Of a DNA stretch of 64,000 nt, positions 21,751-31,461 are shown one piece after another. The DNA is from an uncultured Muribaculaceae bacterium (GTDB lineage Bacteria > Bacteroidota > Bacteroidia > Bacteroidales > Muribaculaceae): the NCBI GenBank assembly GCA_910584055.1, contig CAJTZS010000008.1, positions 40,196 to 104,195 on the forward strand, given 5' to 3'. The translations under genes were made by a program, and so were the position numbers. Each line of letters opens with the position of its first letter. Position 1 is the first letter of the stretch. The notes beneath the pieces are model-generated. The model ran no database searches and was not told the DNA's origin. It saw only the letters and a program-made list of their open reading frames with translations.

Positions 21751-24700
21751 TCTTCTTAGCCTTTCTTTCAACAAACCATTTATACACAATCGGCATCATA
21801 TAAATATTGAGCAGTGTGGAAGTCAGCAGACCGCCAAGCACCACAACAGCCATCGGACTCTGTATTTCGTTACCCGACTTGTCGCCATTGAAAACGAGCG
21901 GGATAAGCGCAAGCGCTGAAGTCAATGCTGTCATAAGGATTGGATTCAAGCGGTCTATCGACCCATGCAGCACCGTTTCGCGAAGTGACTTTCCCTCCTT
22001 CATCAAGCGTTGGTATTTAGAAATCAATAGAATACCATTGCGCGTAGCGATACCGAAAAGGGTGATAAAACCGATGATTACCGGAATACTCACCACCCCC
22101 GAGGTGAAATAAACCGCCAGGACCCCTCCGACAAGAGCGAAAGGGAGGTTCAGCAACACTATAGCCGCGAGCGATACATTCCTGAATTCACTGTAGAGCA
22201 GCAGGAAGATCACCATCAATGCAAGCACCGTCGTGATAAAGAGCGTGCGAGACGCGTTCTTAGCGCTCTCAAACTGTCCGCCATACTCTATACGGTAACC
22301 TTCCGGCAATTTTATATTAGCATCTACAACCTTGCGGATATCCTCGACTACACTGACCACGTCACGCCCCGACACATTGGCCGACACCACAAGCTTTCGC
22401 TGCACATTCTCTCTCGATATCGAATTGGGACCACCTGCAGATACTATATCCGCCACCTCTTCCAATGGCACTTTCCTGCCGTTACCCGTGTCAATCAACG
22501 CCTTCTTCACGCCCTCGATATCTTCGGTATAATTCTTGTCGAGACGCAACACTATGTCGAACTTACGTTGACCCTCATACATATCGCCGATCTTCTCTCC
22601 CGCAAAAGCGCGGCTCACGAATTTATGGAATTCATCCATCGTTATACCGTACCTGGCCAATGCATTCCTGTTGGCACGTATCTGGAGCTGAGGAGTTTCT
22701 ACCTGCTGCTCCACACTTACGTCCACAGCTCCGGGAATCTCGTCTATATATCCTTTTATGCTGTTGCCGATCATATACATCCGGCTAAGGTCTGTTCCGA
22801 ATATCTTGATGGCGATACTTGCACGGGTTCCGGTGAGCATATGGTCTATGCGATGTCCCAAAGGCTGCCCTATGGTTGCCGCGATTCCGGGTATCTTCGC
22901 AAGGCGTGCACGCATATCATCGAAAACTTCATCACGGCTACGGTCCTTCAGGTCAAACCTGACATCTATCTCCGCGCCGTTTGTGGCCTGGGAGTGTTCA
23001 TCAAGTTCTCCCCGTCCCGTGCGACGTGCCGTTGCCGTAACCTCAGGCACTTCAAGGAGGGCCTCCTCCATCATCCGCCCAAGTTCATCGTTAACTTCAA
23101 GCGACACCCCCGGTTTGGCCACTGCGGATATAGTGGCGGAGCCTTCGTTAAAATCAGGAAGGAAGCTGCTGCCCATTGTCATGAACAATCCAATCGTGAC
23201 AGCAAACACCGCGACAGTTGCGACGGCAACTGCCTTCGCATGCTCCAATGCCCATTTAAGGGATTTGAAATAAGCCGCCGACAGTTTACCTGACACCCAA
23301 CTCTCTTTCACATTCCGCGACAGGTATTTATCTCCCGACAGCATCATGCGGCATAAGAGTGGCGTAACGGTCATCGCCACAATCAACGACATGAACAATG
23401 CCACAATATAGGCAATGCCGAGCGGTTTGAGCATTCTCCCCTCCATCCCCGACAGGAAGAACAGCGGTATGAACGCCACCATTATAATGAAGGTAGCGTT
23501 TAGAATGGAAGACCTGATCTCTTTCGAGGCTTCGTAAACTACCTTTATTGCAGGCAGTCTCTCTTCTTCTGGGAGCATATGGTTCATCCGCAACCTCTTA
23601 TACACATTTTCCACATCTATGATGGCATCGTCAACCAACGAACCGATCGCAATACACATTCCACCGAGAGTCATGGTGTTGATGTTCATCCCCATAAGAT
23701 GCAGGATAATGCAGCTTCCAAGCAACGACAGGGGAATGGCTATAATCGAGATAAGCGTTGTCCTGACACTCGCCAGAAACACAAAAAGAATCAACACCGC
23801 GAATATAGCCCCCTCTATCAAAGAACGCCCCACATTGTTTACTGAAGCCTCGATGAAATCCGCCTGCCGGAAAATTCGTGTGTCCATCCTCACATCCGGA
23901 GGAAGAGATTTCTTTATAGCCTCAAGGTTCTTCTCAATGTGCTCGGTCACTTCGAGAGTGTTGATATTCGGTTGTTTGGAAACGGAGAGTATCACCGCCG
24001 GTTTGCCGTTCTGCGATGCATTTCCCATCCTTACGGCAGCCCCCGTCTTGACTTCCGCCACATCTGAGAGCACCACCGGCTTACCGTTGCGCGTTTTCAC
24101 GAGAGTGTTCCCGAGCTCTTCTATATCAGTAGTCCTCCCCATGCCGCGGAGTGAATACTCATTCCCGTAATCACGTATGACTCCACCCACAGAGTTTAAG
24201 CTGAAAGACTTCCCGACATCCTCGAGCTCGGACATGGTTACGCCATAAAAATCCATTTTCTGCGGATCGGCAAGAATCTGATATTGTTTAAGCTCTCCTC
24301 CGATGTTAGTAACCTGCGACACACCGCCGGTGGCAAGTATTGCCGGCTTTATCACCCAGTCTGCGAGAGTTCGCAGCTCCATCATCGAGGTTGTATCGGC
24401 CTGTAGCCCGATAAAAAGGATTTCCCCCATCACACTCGATTGAGGCGCAAGGGTAGGAGTTATGCCTTCGGGCAGTGATTCTCCGAGAGCCACCATCTTC
24501 TCCGAAACAATCTGACGGGCCTTGAATATGTCTGTGCCCCAGTCAAACTCGACCCATACAAAAGAGTTTCCCTGAAGGGATGCGGAGCGTACACGGCGCA
24601 CGTCCGTGGCCCCGTTGACTGCCGTTTCTATAGGAAATGTCACAAGACGCTCCACCTCTTCCGACGCCATACCTTTGGCATCGGTCATGATCACAACTGT

Positions 24701-24841
24701 CGGTGCCGTAAGGTCAGGGAATACGTCCACGTCCATCTTACGGGTGGAATAAACCCCGCCGACAATCACCAGCAATGCCGCCAACAGGATCATGAGCCTG
24801 TTGCGCAGTGAAAAATCTATAATCTTGTTTATGAAATTCAT
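21740..24841 (-). CDS. CusA/CzcA-type heavy-metal RND efflux pump
   Basis: At 1033 aa it has the size and signatures of the HME branch of RND transporters: MNFINKIIDFSLRNRLMILL at the start, DVDVFPDLTAPTVVIMT, and in TM4 GSLVDDAIIDVENVYKRLRM (about residues 397-416), whose Asp/Glu residues are typical of proton-driven metal export. The two large periplasmic loops and 12 membrane helices are all present. It exports metal ions (Cu, Ag, Zn, Co or Cd; the ion cannot be read from sequence) with the adaptor at 24860 and the channel at 20524. Confidence 0.9.
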   Translation of the reverse strand: MNFINKIIDFSLRNRLMILLAALLVIVGGVYSTRKMDVDVFPDLTAPTVVIMTDAKGMASEEVERLVTFPIETAVNGATDVRRVRSASLQGNSFVWVEFDWGTDIFKARQIVSEKMVALGESLPEGITPTLAPQSSVMGEILFIGLQADTTSMMELRTLADWVIKPAILATGGVSQVTNIGGELKQYQILADPQKMDFYGVTMSELEDVGKSFSLNSVGGVIRDYGNEYSLRGMGRTTDIEELGNTLVKTRNGKPVVLSDVAEVKTGAAVRMGNASQNGKPAVILSVSKQPNINTLEVTEHIEKNLEAIKKSLPPDVRMDTRIFRQADFIEASVNNVGRSLIEGAIFAVLILFVFLASVRTTLISIIAIPLSLLGSCIILHLMGMNINTMTLGGMCIAIGSLVDDAIIDVENVYKRLRMNHMLPEEERLPAIKVVYEASKEIRSSILNATFIIMVAFIPLFFLSGMEGRMLKPLGIAYIVALFMSLIVAMTVTPLLCRMMLSGDKYLSRNVKESWVSGKLSAAYFKSLKWALEHAKAVAVATVAVFAVTIGLFMTMGSSFLPDFNEGSATISAVAKPGVSLEVNDELGRMMEEALLEVPEVTATARRTGRGELDEHSQATNGAEIDVRFDLKDRSRDEVFDDMRARLAKIPGIAATIGQPLGHRIDHMLTGTRASIAIKIFGTDLSRMYMIGNSIKGYIDEIPGAVDVSVEQQVETPQLQIRANRNALARYGITMDEFHKFVSRAFAGEKIGDMYEGQRKFDIVLRLDKNYTEDIEGVKKALIDTGNGRKVPLEEVADIVSAGGPNSISRENVQRKLVVSANVSGRDVVSVVEDIRKVVDANIKLPEGYRIEYGGQFESAKNASRTLFITTVLALMVIFLLLYSEFRNVSLAAIVLLNLPFALVGGVLAVYFTSGVVSIPVIIGFITLFGIATRNGILLISKYQRLMKEGKSLRETVLHGSIDRLNPILMTALTSALALIPLVFNGDKSGNEIQSPMAVVVLGGLLTSTLLNIYMMPIVYKWFVERKAKKNEK

Positions 24842-24859
24842 GATGCAGCCATTCCTTTG

Positions 24860-26395
24860 TTAATGCACATGCCCAGCATGGGCGTCAAGCTTGCCGGAAG
24901 CCTGTGCGAGTTTTACGAGAACCGCACCTCTCCCTACTATCCGCTCACCTTCTTTCACTCCTGAGAGTATCTCCGTTCTTAGGCCATTGCTCTGTCCGGT
25001 CTTGACCGCCCTCTTCTCAAAGAATTCCGGAGTGAGCTGCACGAATACAAAATAATTTCCCATCTCCTCCACAATCGATTCACGCGGAACAGTCAGCACC
25101 TTCTCCCCCGAGCCGGTGGTGATAAACATCTCCACAAACGAACCGGGAAGGAGATCCACCGTGTTGCTAACCTTGAATACAACCGGAATAAGGGGATTAT
25201 CCACATCGATACTTTTACCGTAGCTTACAAGCGAGCCATTGAGGTCCTTAAGGGAATACACCCTGTCATTTCCAGGAATCTTCAGATTAGTGGACACGAT
25301 ATTCTTCAGGCTATGGAATTTGCGGGGCTGCAACTCGGCCGTAACATACAGATCCCGGTTTTGGGCCACCTCCATAACTGGTGCACCGGCTTCGACATAT
25401 TCCCCATTACGCACATAGACTTTCTTTATGAACCCTGAAATAGGGCTGCCTGCGCTATGACGTCCGGCCGAAAAATTCCGTCGGAGATTGCCATATGCAG
25501 CCTCCGCAGCCTCGTAATCAGCCTTCGCCTTCCGGAGGTCACCCTGGGTCACGAGCTTATCATCAGCAAGCGCCTTTTTCCTTTCATACTCCCCTTTTGC
25601 AAAGTCGTATGCGCTCTTGGCTTCATTATACCTTACCGACATGTTGTTATCGGCAAGACCTTCGCTGTCTATGCAGAAAAGAGCCTGCCCTGAACCGACA
25701 GCTTTTCCTTCGGTCATGTCGGAAGATGCAAAACGGACAGTTCCTGAAGTCTTTGCGACAACCACCCTCTCGTCACCCATCGACGGCTCGACTTGCGCCA
25801 TAGTGCGTATAACCTCTCCGAATGGTCCGCTTATAACTTCTTCCGTCGTGAAATCCACATTCCAGCTCTGTTCTTTAGGGAACGCCACGCCGTTGCTGCT
25901 CTTCGCCGCCGACTCTGCGGCCTTGCTGTGGGCTTCGTGTTCATCTGCATATACCGTGATTCCGGATATCTCCGCGCTATATTTTTTCCCTTCCGATTCT
26001 ATGTCGAACACCAATGAACCCTTACCCGTTTTCCGAGGTTTGATTTTAAATGCATAAATTCCGGGGTGCGTCGGTTTATCAAGAACCACACTTTGAGTGT
26101 CACCACCTACCGTCAATCTCATAGTCACGCCACCGGCGGCCAGAGGTTTGAAGTCGGCAAGACGGGTGAAATGAGCAAGGACTTCAGAGTCGTGTCCCGC
26201 GACAAACGGAGTCGCTTCTGCGAAAACTTCAAAATCAGGGCTGTATGACGTGAGTTGTAGCGATTCATTATGCGAATGCCCGTCATGTTCCTTCTCCTGA
26301 GAATGGTCATGACCACACCCCGTCAATAAAGATACCGGCAATAAGGTCAACCCCGCCGCAATAGCCAATGTGTAAATTTTGCTGTATATTGTCAC
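24860..26395 (-). CDS. CusB-like periplasmic adaptor lipoprotein, His-rich
   Basis: A lipoprotein signal (LLPVSLLTGC) is followed by a histidine-rich segment (HDHSQEKEHDGHSHNE), and the protein ends in DAHAGHVH; both are likely metal ligands. The body is a membrane-fusion protein: a barrel/lipoyl part (VVAKTSGTVRFAS; SPISGFIKKVYVRNGEYVEA) around a helical hairpin (YNEAKSAYDFAKGEYERKKA). It joins the pump to the outer-membrane channel. An extra N-terminal domain of ~130 aa (Ig-like, before the hairpin) is also present. First gene of the operon; the HAD gene starts divergently from the same spacer. Confidence 0.88.
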   Translation of the reverse strand: MTIYSKIYTLAIAAGLTLLPVSLLTGCGHDHSQEKEHDGHSHNESLQLTSYSPDFEVFAEATPFVAGHDSEVLAHFTRLADFKPLAAGGVTMRLTVGGDTQSVVLDKPTHPGIYAFKIKPRKTGKGSLVFDIESEGKKYSAEISGITVYADEHEAHSKAAESAAKSSNGVAFPKEQSWNVDFTTEEVISGPFGEVIRTMAQVEPSMGDERVVVAKTSGTVRFASSDMTEGKAVGSGQALFCIDSEGLADNNMSVRYNEAKSAYDFAKGEYERKKALADDKLVTQGDLRKAKADYEAAEAAYGNLRRNFSAGRHSAGSPISGFIKKVYVRNGEYVEAGAPVMEVAQNRDLYVTAELQPRKFHSLKNIVSTNLKIPGNDRVYSLKDLNGSLVSYGKSIDVDNPLIPVVFKVSNTVDLLPGSFVEMFITTGSGEKVLTVPRESIVEEMGNYFVFVQLTPEFFEKRAVKTGQSNGLRTEILSGVKEGERIVGRGAVLVKLAQASGKLDAHAGHVH

Positions 26396-26450
26396 AATCT
26401 TGGAATTATTTTATATTTTTGTTGCCAAAATTAATAAAACAGGAGTGCAC

Positions 26451-27101
26451 ATGATGTGCAAGTTCAACATGATAAGAAACATATTATTCGATATGGGAGG
26501 GGTCATATTCCTCCAGAACACAGAGAAAGCTTTCAGACGTTTTGCCTCACAAGGAATCGACACGGACATATACATGGGGGCGCACGGACAAAAGGGGATA
26601 TTCCTCGAACTTGAAGAAGGGAAAATCAGCAAGGAGGAATTCTGCAAAGGGATGGGTGAAATTGCCGGTCATGAAGTTTCAATGCAGAAAGCGGCATGGT
26701 GCTGGGAAGGATTCTTCGACGGGGCACCGGTGGAAAGGCTTCACACGCTGTTGGAGTTGAAAGGGCAATATCACCTGGGTCTGCTCTCAAACACAAACCC
26801 CTTTATGATGGAGCTAACCGACAGCGCGCGCCTCAGCAATGATTGCCGCCCTATCTCCGATTATTTCCATTCGCTGTTCCTCAGCTATGAAATGAAGGCT
26901 TACAAACCTGAAGAGAGATTTTTCAGGATGGCTCTCGAGCGCGACGGATTGCTCGCAGAAGAGACACTTTTCATCGACGATGCCGTTAAGAACATAGAAG
27001 GAGCCCGCAGACTTGGCATCCACGGGCTCCATGTTCCAACCAACGCCGACTGGCGTCCTCAGCTTTTCGAGATTATTCCCCCTCTGCGCAGCGGGCTATA
27101 G
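26451..27101 (+). CDS. HAD-family hydrolase
   Basis: The start ATGATG at 26451 follows AGGAG; the longer frame to 26379 crosses the promoter (TATTTTTG). Motif I is ILFDMGGVIF, motif II LGLLSNTN, the conserved Lys is in YKPEERFF, and motif IV is LFIDDAVKNIEGA. This is the YihX/epoxide-hydrolase N-terminal type HAD subgroup, which hydrolyses sugar phosphates such as glucose 1-phosphate; the substrate here is unknown. Its 3' end overlaps the convergent sulfatase gene by 29 nt. Confidence 0.85.
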   Translation: MMCKFNMIRNILFDMGGVIFLQNTEKAFRRFASQGIDTDIYMGAHGQKGIFLELEEGKISKEEFCKGMGEIAGHEVSMQKAAWCWEGFFDGAPVERLHTLLELKGQYHLGLLSNTNPFMMELTDSARLSNDCRPISDYFHSLFLSYEMKAYKPEERFFRMALERDGLLAEETLFIDDAVKNIEGARRLGIHGLHVPTNADWRPQLFEIIPPLRSGL

Positions 27102-28647
27102 GCTCGCTCATCGGGGAGGAATAGCTTTTAGCATAATATTCACGGAGCTGTTTCTTAAGTTTCTTCACTACACCGGCATATGCAGGGTCGTTGGCCACGT
27201 TATGCCGCTCTTCGGGATCTTTCTGATAATCGAATAGCTGATAACCTATCACCTTCCCTTCATCAAAGGGCTGATATGTCTTGAACCCCTTCGTCCATTC
27301 CACTAAGCGATAGCGCGGATCGCGGATTGCATATCCGTGGATATCCTTTTCAAGCTCTTTGGCCTTCCCTTTGAGGTCGGTATCCGTAGAGATCGTATAA
27401 TTCTCGGTTGTGGTGCGGCTATACTGACTCATGGCATAGTCCCTTATTTTCGCTTTCGGATTTTTAAGAACGGGTGCAAGGCTCTTCCCGTCGAGCTTTT
27501 GCGGCTGCGCGGTATTCGTAAACTCGCACACTGTGGGGAAGATATCGAGGAATTCAACCAAAGACTCTGATTTTACACCTTTCTTCATTCCCGGAGCCGA
27601 CACAATCAAGGGGACATGGGTTGCGTTCTCGAAATTCGTCATCTTATTCCACAAACCATGGTCGCCGAGATGATAGCCGTGATCGCCATAGAGTATAACC
27701 ACCGTATTGTCGGCAAGGCCTTCTTTATCCAATGCATCAAGCACTTTCCCTATCTGGGCGTCCGTGTATGAAATGCAGGCATAATAAGCATGCAGTAGCC
27801 TCCGCTGCGTGTTCTCGTCAAGATGTTTGGTATCGACATAGCTCTCAAAAGGCGGTATATCCGAATATCCCTTCACTTCCAATGAATTATGGTAAGCATA
27901 TTCAACGTCATCGCTTGCCATGTCCTGAAACTGAGCCACAGGCATCCTGTCCCGCTCATACATATCCCAATATTTCTTTGGAGCACAGAAAGGAAGATGC
28001 GGCTTCTTGAAACCTACGCCAAGGAAGAACGGCTTGCCGTTCTCTTTAAGCTTATGGAGAGTCTTGACAGCTTCCTCGGCGATGATTCCGTCCTGATAGC
28101 CATTGTCGGGCACATCCGCACACTCCGTCGCCACGCGTCCGTTTGCAAGCGCATATGTCGCACCGGGTGTCTTTACATATGGCAGGCTCCAGGAAAGCGG
28201 GTCATCCTTCACTTCTTTATCCTTAAGCGGGTGATAAACCTTACCGACTCCAACCGTCTCATAGCCGTTTTCCTTTAGAGCTTGGGGCATTGTTACAATG
28301 TCGGGATTGTTTTTACGGAATGACCCCATCAGCCACCACACTCCGGTATGGTCAGGATTCAGGCCTGTCATAAGCGAACTGCGCGTCGGCCCGCTCAAGG
28401 CTACCTGACAATACGCGTTACTGAAGGTAACGCCACGCGACGCAAGGCGATCCATCGCCGGGGTCTTGGCTATCGGATCGCCATAAGGACCGATCCATGG
28501 TTTCATGTCATCGACGGCAATCAGAAGAACGTTCGGACGGCCGTCCGCTTTTTTGTTTTCCGCCGGCTTTGCCGATGCCACCGCCGGCGTAAGGGCAACG
28601 GAGCTAACGCCGCACAGCAAAAAACTCAAATTTTTTCCGTAAATCAT
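27073..28647 (-). CDS. Ser-type sulfatase (iduronate-2-sulfatase-like)
   Basis: The 524-aa protein has a signal peptide and the sulfatase signature S-G-P-T-R-S-S-L-M-T-G (S85, P87, R89), where the serine must be turned into formylglycine by an anaerobic maturase (not in this window). Metal ligands are LLIAVDDMK (D46, D47) and VVILYGDHGYHLGDHG. The sequence between (NAYCQVALSGPTR; GVWWLMGSFRKN) is of the iduronate-sulfatase type. It would remove sulfate from host or dietary glycans in the periplasm. It is not in a PUL here. Confidence 0.88.
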   Translation of the reverse strand: MIYGKNLSFLLCGVSSVALTPAVASAKPAENKKADGRPNVLLIAVDDMKPWIGPYGDPIAKTPAMDRLASRGVTFSNAYCQVALSGPTRSSLMTGLNPDHTGVWWLMGSFRKNNPDIVTMPQALKENGYETVGVGKVYHPLKDKEVKDDPLSWSLPYVKTPGATYALANGRVATECADVPDNGYQDGIIAEEAVKTLHKLKENGKPFFLGVGFKKPHLPFCAPKKYWDMYERDRMPVAQFQDMASDDVEYAYHNSLEVKGYSDIPPFESYVDTKHLDENTQRRLLHAYYACISYTDAQIGKVLDALDKEGLADNTVVILYGDHGYHLGDHGLWNKMTNFENATHVPLIVSAPGMKKGVKSESLVEFLDIFPTVCEFTNTAQPQKLDGKSLAPVLKNPKAKIRDYAMSQYSRTTTENYTISTDTDLKGKAKELEKDIHGYAIRDPRYRLVEWTKGFKTYQPFDEGKVIGYQLFDYQKDPEERHNVANDPAYAGVVKKLKKQLREYYAKSYSSPMSEPIARCAEGE

Positions 28648-28731
28648 GAGTAGGTTTTAAAGTTTTTACTAATTTTGCACAAAGATACATTTTTTCTTCA
28701 AAATAAAACAAATCAAATTGCATTTTTAACC

Positions 28732-29364
28732 ATGGCGAAACTCAAAACAATCATTTCGACACTGACAATACTCTTCACTATTCCGGTTTTTGCCCAGACT
28801 CTCGATACGAAAGCCCTTACAAACTTCTCTCCATCAACCCAACGCGATGTGTTTGATGTCAGCGGTCTTGTCAAGCTTACCTCCGATCAACAAGTGAAGC
28901 TTGCTGAGGCCATCGAGAAGGAAAATGCAAGGTTTATTGAAATAGTGAATGCGAACGAGGGAGTCCTTACTGTAAAAGGGCGCAACCAGCTCGCCAAAAT
29001 GCGCGACAACACATTGTCATCCCTCCTATCCGAGGATCAGTTGCAACAATTTTACAGAGGAGTTTTCGACAAAGAGGCAGATGCCGAGGGAAACGCCATA
29101 GCGAATGCTTTCCAAAAGAAATACAACCTGACCGACCAGAACTGGAAGTTCATACGCGTGGCATGCTATAAAATCGCGCTCGATTCCCGCGTCATCAAGA
29201 AAATGATGGCTGACCAGCCGAAGAAAGCACAGAAAAAAATAGCTGAGCTTCGGAAAGCCCAGCTTAAAACTATTGAAGAAAAAGGTGGCATCTCTATTGA
29301 TCCCGACAAAATGACCTTAAAAGTTGTCCGCCCTTTCAATCCGGATACACTTCATAAAGAATAG
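28732..29364 (+). CDS. secreted helical protein of unknown function (~210 aa)
   Basis: The promoter box TAATTTTG near 28667 rules out the longest frame; MAKLKTIISTLTILFTIPVF (28732) gives a good signal peptide ending FAQ. The mature part is helical and charged (QQVKLAEAIEKENARFIEIV; LLSEDQLQQFYRGVFDKEAD; KKAQKKIAELRKAQLKTIEE), similar in style to periplasmic Spy/CpxP-like helical proteins, but I see no clear motif for that family. Transcribed alone. Confidence 0.68.
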   Translation: MAKLKTIISTLTILFTIPVFAQTLDTKALTNFSPSTQRDVFDVSGLVKLTSDQQVKLAEAIEKENARFIEIVNANEGVLTVKGRNQLAKMRDNTLSSLLSEDQLQQFYRGVFDKEADAEGNAIANAFQKKYNLTDQNWKFIRVACYKIALDSRVIKKMMADQPKKAQKKIAELRKAQLKTIEEKGGISIDPDKMTLKVVRPFNPDTLHKE

Positions 29365-29379
29365 TCTACGCAATTATAA

Positions 29380-29673
29380 TTATAAAGAATAATCTACACA
29401 AGCGCGAGCCTCAATCTGCGGCTTCACAAGCCCTGCAGCCGCGACATGCGCAGGATGCTTTGCGTAAATCTCCACATCCGCCATCGTAGGGACAATAGCC
29501 GTGAGTACAAGATCCCAGCTCTCTGCCGGATTCTCGTTTATGCCCACTTCCATGCTTTTCAGGCAATCTATCTTCTCCGGAAGAGCGAGCAAAGCCTCGG
29601 CAAACCTGTTGCACGCAGCTGAGCGTTCTTCTGAACTCCCGGAGAACTTGAAAGTTACAACGTGTTTAACCAT
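29380..29673 (-). CDS. Dabb (stress-responsive A/B barrel) domain protein
   Basis: The 97-aa protein is a single Dabb domain: MVKHVVTFKFSGSSEE, then SMEVGINENPAESWDLVLTA and IYAKHPAHVAAAGLVKP. Dabb proteins form dimeric ferredoxin-like barrels; the biological role is usually unknown. It begins 19 nt inside the end of purC, on the same strand, so it is likely translated from the purC mRNA. Confidence 0.85.
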   Translation of the reverse strand: MVKHVVTFKFSGSSEERSAACNRFAEALLALPEKIDCLKSMEVGINENPAESWDLVLTAIVPTMADVEIYAKHPAHVAAAGLVKPQIEARACVDYSL

Positions 29674-30602
29674 GTCTCTACATTCTTGTAAATTCTTTCA
29701 TTGAGATCTCCCTCTGCCGATGCGGGCTCGAACTTCTTGCCGGTGATGTGCTCGTAAAGCTCGATATAGCGTTTGCTCACTTCCTCGCAATATTCCTGTG
29801 TCATCTCGGGAACCTGCTGACCGGCCTTACCCATGAAACCGTTGGAGATAAGCCACTGGCGCACGAACTCCTTTGAAAGCTGACGTTGTTCCTCCCCTTT
29901 CTCCAGACGCTCCTCATAGCCGTCAGCATAGAAATAGCGGGAAGAGTCCGGAGTATGAATTTCATCGATGAGGATAACTTTGCCATCCTTGAGACCGAAT
30001 TCATATTTTGTATCCACAAGTATCAGACCCTGTTTAGCGGCGATCTCAGTACCGCGTGCAAAAAGCGCGAGGGCATACTTCTCAACCTGCTCGTAAACCT
30101 CGGTAGGAACGATTCCGCGTGCAATTATTTCCTCACGCGAGATATTCTCGTCATGACCGGCATCAGCCTTAGTTGTGGGAGTCAGGATCGGAGCGGGAAG
30201 TTTCTGGTTCTCTTTCAAACCCTCCGGGAGCTTAACGCCGCAGATTTCGCGTGCACCCGCCTTATAGTCACGCCATGCAGAACCTGCAATATAGCCGCGC
30301 ACAATCATCTCGATTTTCAAAGGTTCGCAGCAGAGACCTACGGTAACCATCGGGTCCGGGCACGCAAGTTTCCAGTTGGGAACGATATCCTTAGTTGAAT
30401 CCAGGAAGAACTCGGCAATCTGGTTAAGCACCTGCCCCTTATACGGAATACCTTCCGGGAGAACCACATCGAATGCCGATATACGGTCGGTAGCGACCAT
30501 CACCATATATTTGTCTTCGATGTTATATACATCACGTACTTTGCCGTGATAAACACTTTTCTGACCTTTAAACTCGAAATCGGTTTCTTTTAATACTTGC
30601 AT
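29655..30602 (-). CDS. purC: SAICAR synthetase
   Basis: Catalyses ATP-dependent ligation of CAIR with aspartate in purine synthesis. The N-terminus (MQVLKETDFEFKGQKSVYHG at 30602, KVRDVYNIEDKYMVMVATDR) and motifs ISAFDVVLPEGIPYKG, RGYIAGSAWRDY and LVDTKYEFGLKDGKVILIDE with TPDSSRYF are all those of PurC. 315 aa is usual for Bacteroidales PurC. The alternative ATG 27 nt upstream is too close to the promoter-like spacer to be favoured. The downstream Dabb gene overlaps it. Confidence 0.95.
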   Translation of the reverse strand: MQVLKETDFEFKGQKSVYHGKVRDVYNIEDKYMVMVATDRISAFDVVLPEGIPYKGQVLNQIAEFFLDSTKDIVPNWKLACPDPMVTVGLCCEPLKIEMIVRGYIAGSAWRDYKAGAREICGVKLPEGLKENQKLPAPILTPTTKADAGHDENISREEIIARGIVPTEVYEQVEKYALALFARGTEIAAKQGLILVDTKYEFGLKDGKVILIDEIHTPDSSRYFYADGYEERLEKGEEQRQLSKEFVRQWLISNGFMGKAGQQVPEMTQEYCEEVSKRYIELYEHITGKKFEPASAEGDLNERIYKNVETWLNTL

Positions 30603-30727
30603 TGGAGAATTTTTTGATTGATATTGCAAAATTACAAAATCTCACCCCAATCTGAAAATTATATCCAATATTTTTCAAGCGTAAGGAGGTCAAGAGCATA
30701 CTGAAGGTTTGGGGTCAAGAGTCTCCT

Positions 30728-31051
30728 TCATATCTCTATCCCATCATTTATTACATTAATAGTGAATGGTGTTTTACGAGCGTAAAACACTTTTGGAGCA
30801 AGAACCAAGGGTGATATATTTACTCCCAAAGACAACGATAAGTCATACAGCATTCCCGAAATGTCAAGCTTACGTTTTGTAAAGGTAAGATTATCATATG
30901 AATCTGGAAGCAGAATAAGAATGTCTATGTCCGAATCCTTTGAAGCATCTCCACGGGCCTGAGAACCATAGAGAATACCTTTTGCCTCCGGAGCAAAAGC
31001 TTTAAGATTATACCTTATGACATTAATTACTTCTGAAATTTTTATAGCCAT
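30728..31051 (-). CDS. orphan MNT-type nucleotidyltransferase
   Basis: A minimal nucleotidyltransferase: GILYGSQARGDASKDSDIDI carries the GSxxRG and DxD motifs of the polymerase-beta fold. MNT proteins usually pair with a HEPN toxin and silence it by adenylylation. No HEPN gene is adjacent here: upstream is a decayed fragment and downstream is purC. It may have lost its partner, act on one elsewhere, or be a solitary enzyme. Start taken at MAIKISEVINVIRYNLKAF (31051). Confidence 0.75.
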   Translation of the reverse strand: MAIKISEVINVIRYNLKAFAPEAKGILYGSQARGDASKDSDIDILILLPDSYDNLTFTKRKLDISGMLYDLSLSLGVNISPLVLAPKVFYARKTPFTINVINDGIEI

Positions 31052-31140
31052 ATATACATATAACAATTAGAAACCATTACTTCACATACAAAAGTAGTAT
31101 ATTTGCGCCATTATTCCAAATCATTCTCTCTAATCGCCGT

Positions 31141-31279
31141 TATGCCGGATTTCAAGGTAGTTGCCGAGAGACGTGCGGAAGAGGCCTTAAAATAACGAAG
31201 AATATGAACATATGGGACTCGGAGACAAAGCCATTATCGACCTTACCGGATTGTCCCCGGATGCAATAGCAAACGCCTG
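31141..31279 (+). pseudogene. remnant of a PD-(D/E)XK (Rpn/transposase-like) gene
   Basis: Two frames, one after the other, read as parts of one protein tail: VVAERRAEEALK, then after a frame change EEYEHMGLGDKAIIDLTGLS and PDAIANA followed by a stop. The end resembles the C-terminus of Rpn/PDDEXK transposase-family proteins (..AiedLTGLspeeI..). Nothing upstream encodes the nuclease core, so this is a scar rather than a gene. Confidence 0.35.
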
Positions 31280-31332
31280 ATCAAAGATTGAGTCAACAAA
31301 TTGAAAATGAAACATAACAACCAACAACATTG

Positions 31333-31370
31333 TAAGCATCCTAACAAAGCCGGCTTTGTTAGGATGCTTA
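31333..31370. repeat. perfect 38-bp palindrome without a loop
   Basis: TAAGCATCCTAACAAAGCC is followed directly by its exact reverse complement. A long stem without a loop base is more like a cruciform-forming or mobile-element mark than a simple terminator. It lies between the gene remnant and the PUL terminator. Confidence 0.75.
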
Positions 31371-31415
31371 TGTTGAAGTAGACAACGGAATTTGCCAAAC
31401 AAATAACAATATAAT

Positions 31416-31444
31416 AAAAGGGCGCACATCTGTACGCCCTTTTT
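31416..31444. terminator. terminator at the end of the SusC/D locus
   Basis: AAAAGGGCG (31416-31424) pairs with CGCCCTTTT (31435-31443/4) around a 10-nt loop, giving A-run and T-run on either side; it serves the leftward locus that ends at 31462 and could work both ways. Confidence 0.75.
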
Positions 31445-31461
31445 ACTGAGTTGTTCACTAT

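Noticed and set aside
30728..31051. Complete HEPN-MNT toxin-antitoxin system
   Set aside because: No HEPN gene is adjacent on either side.
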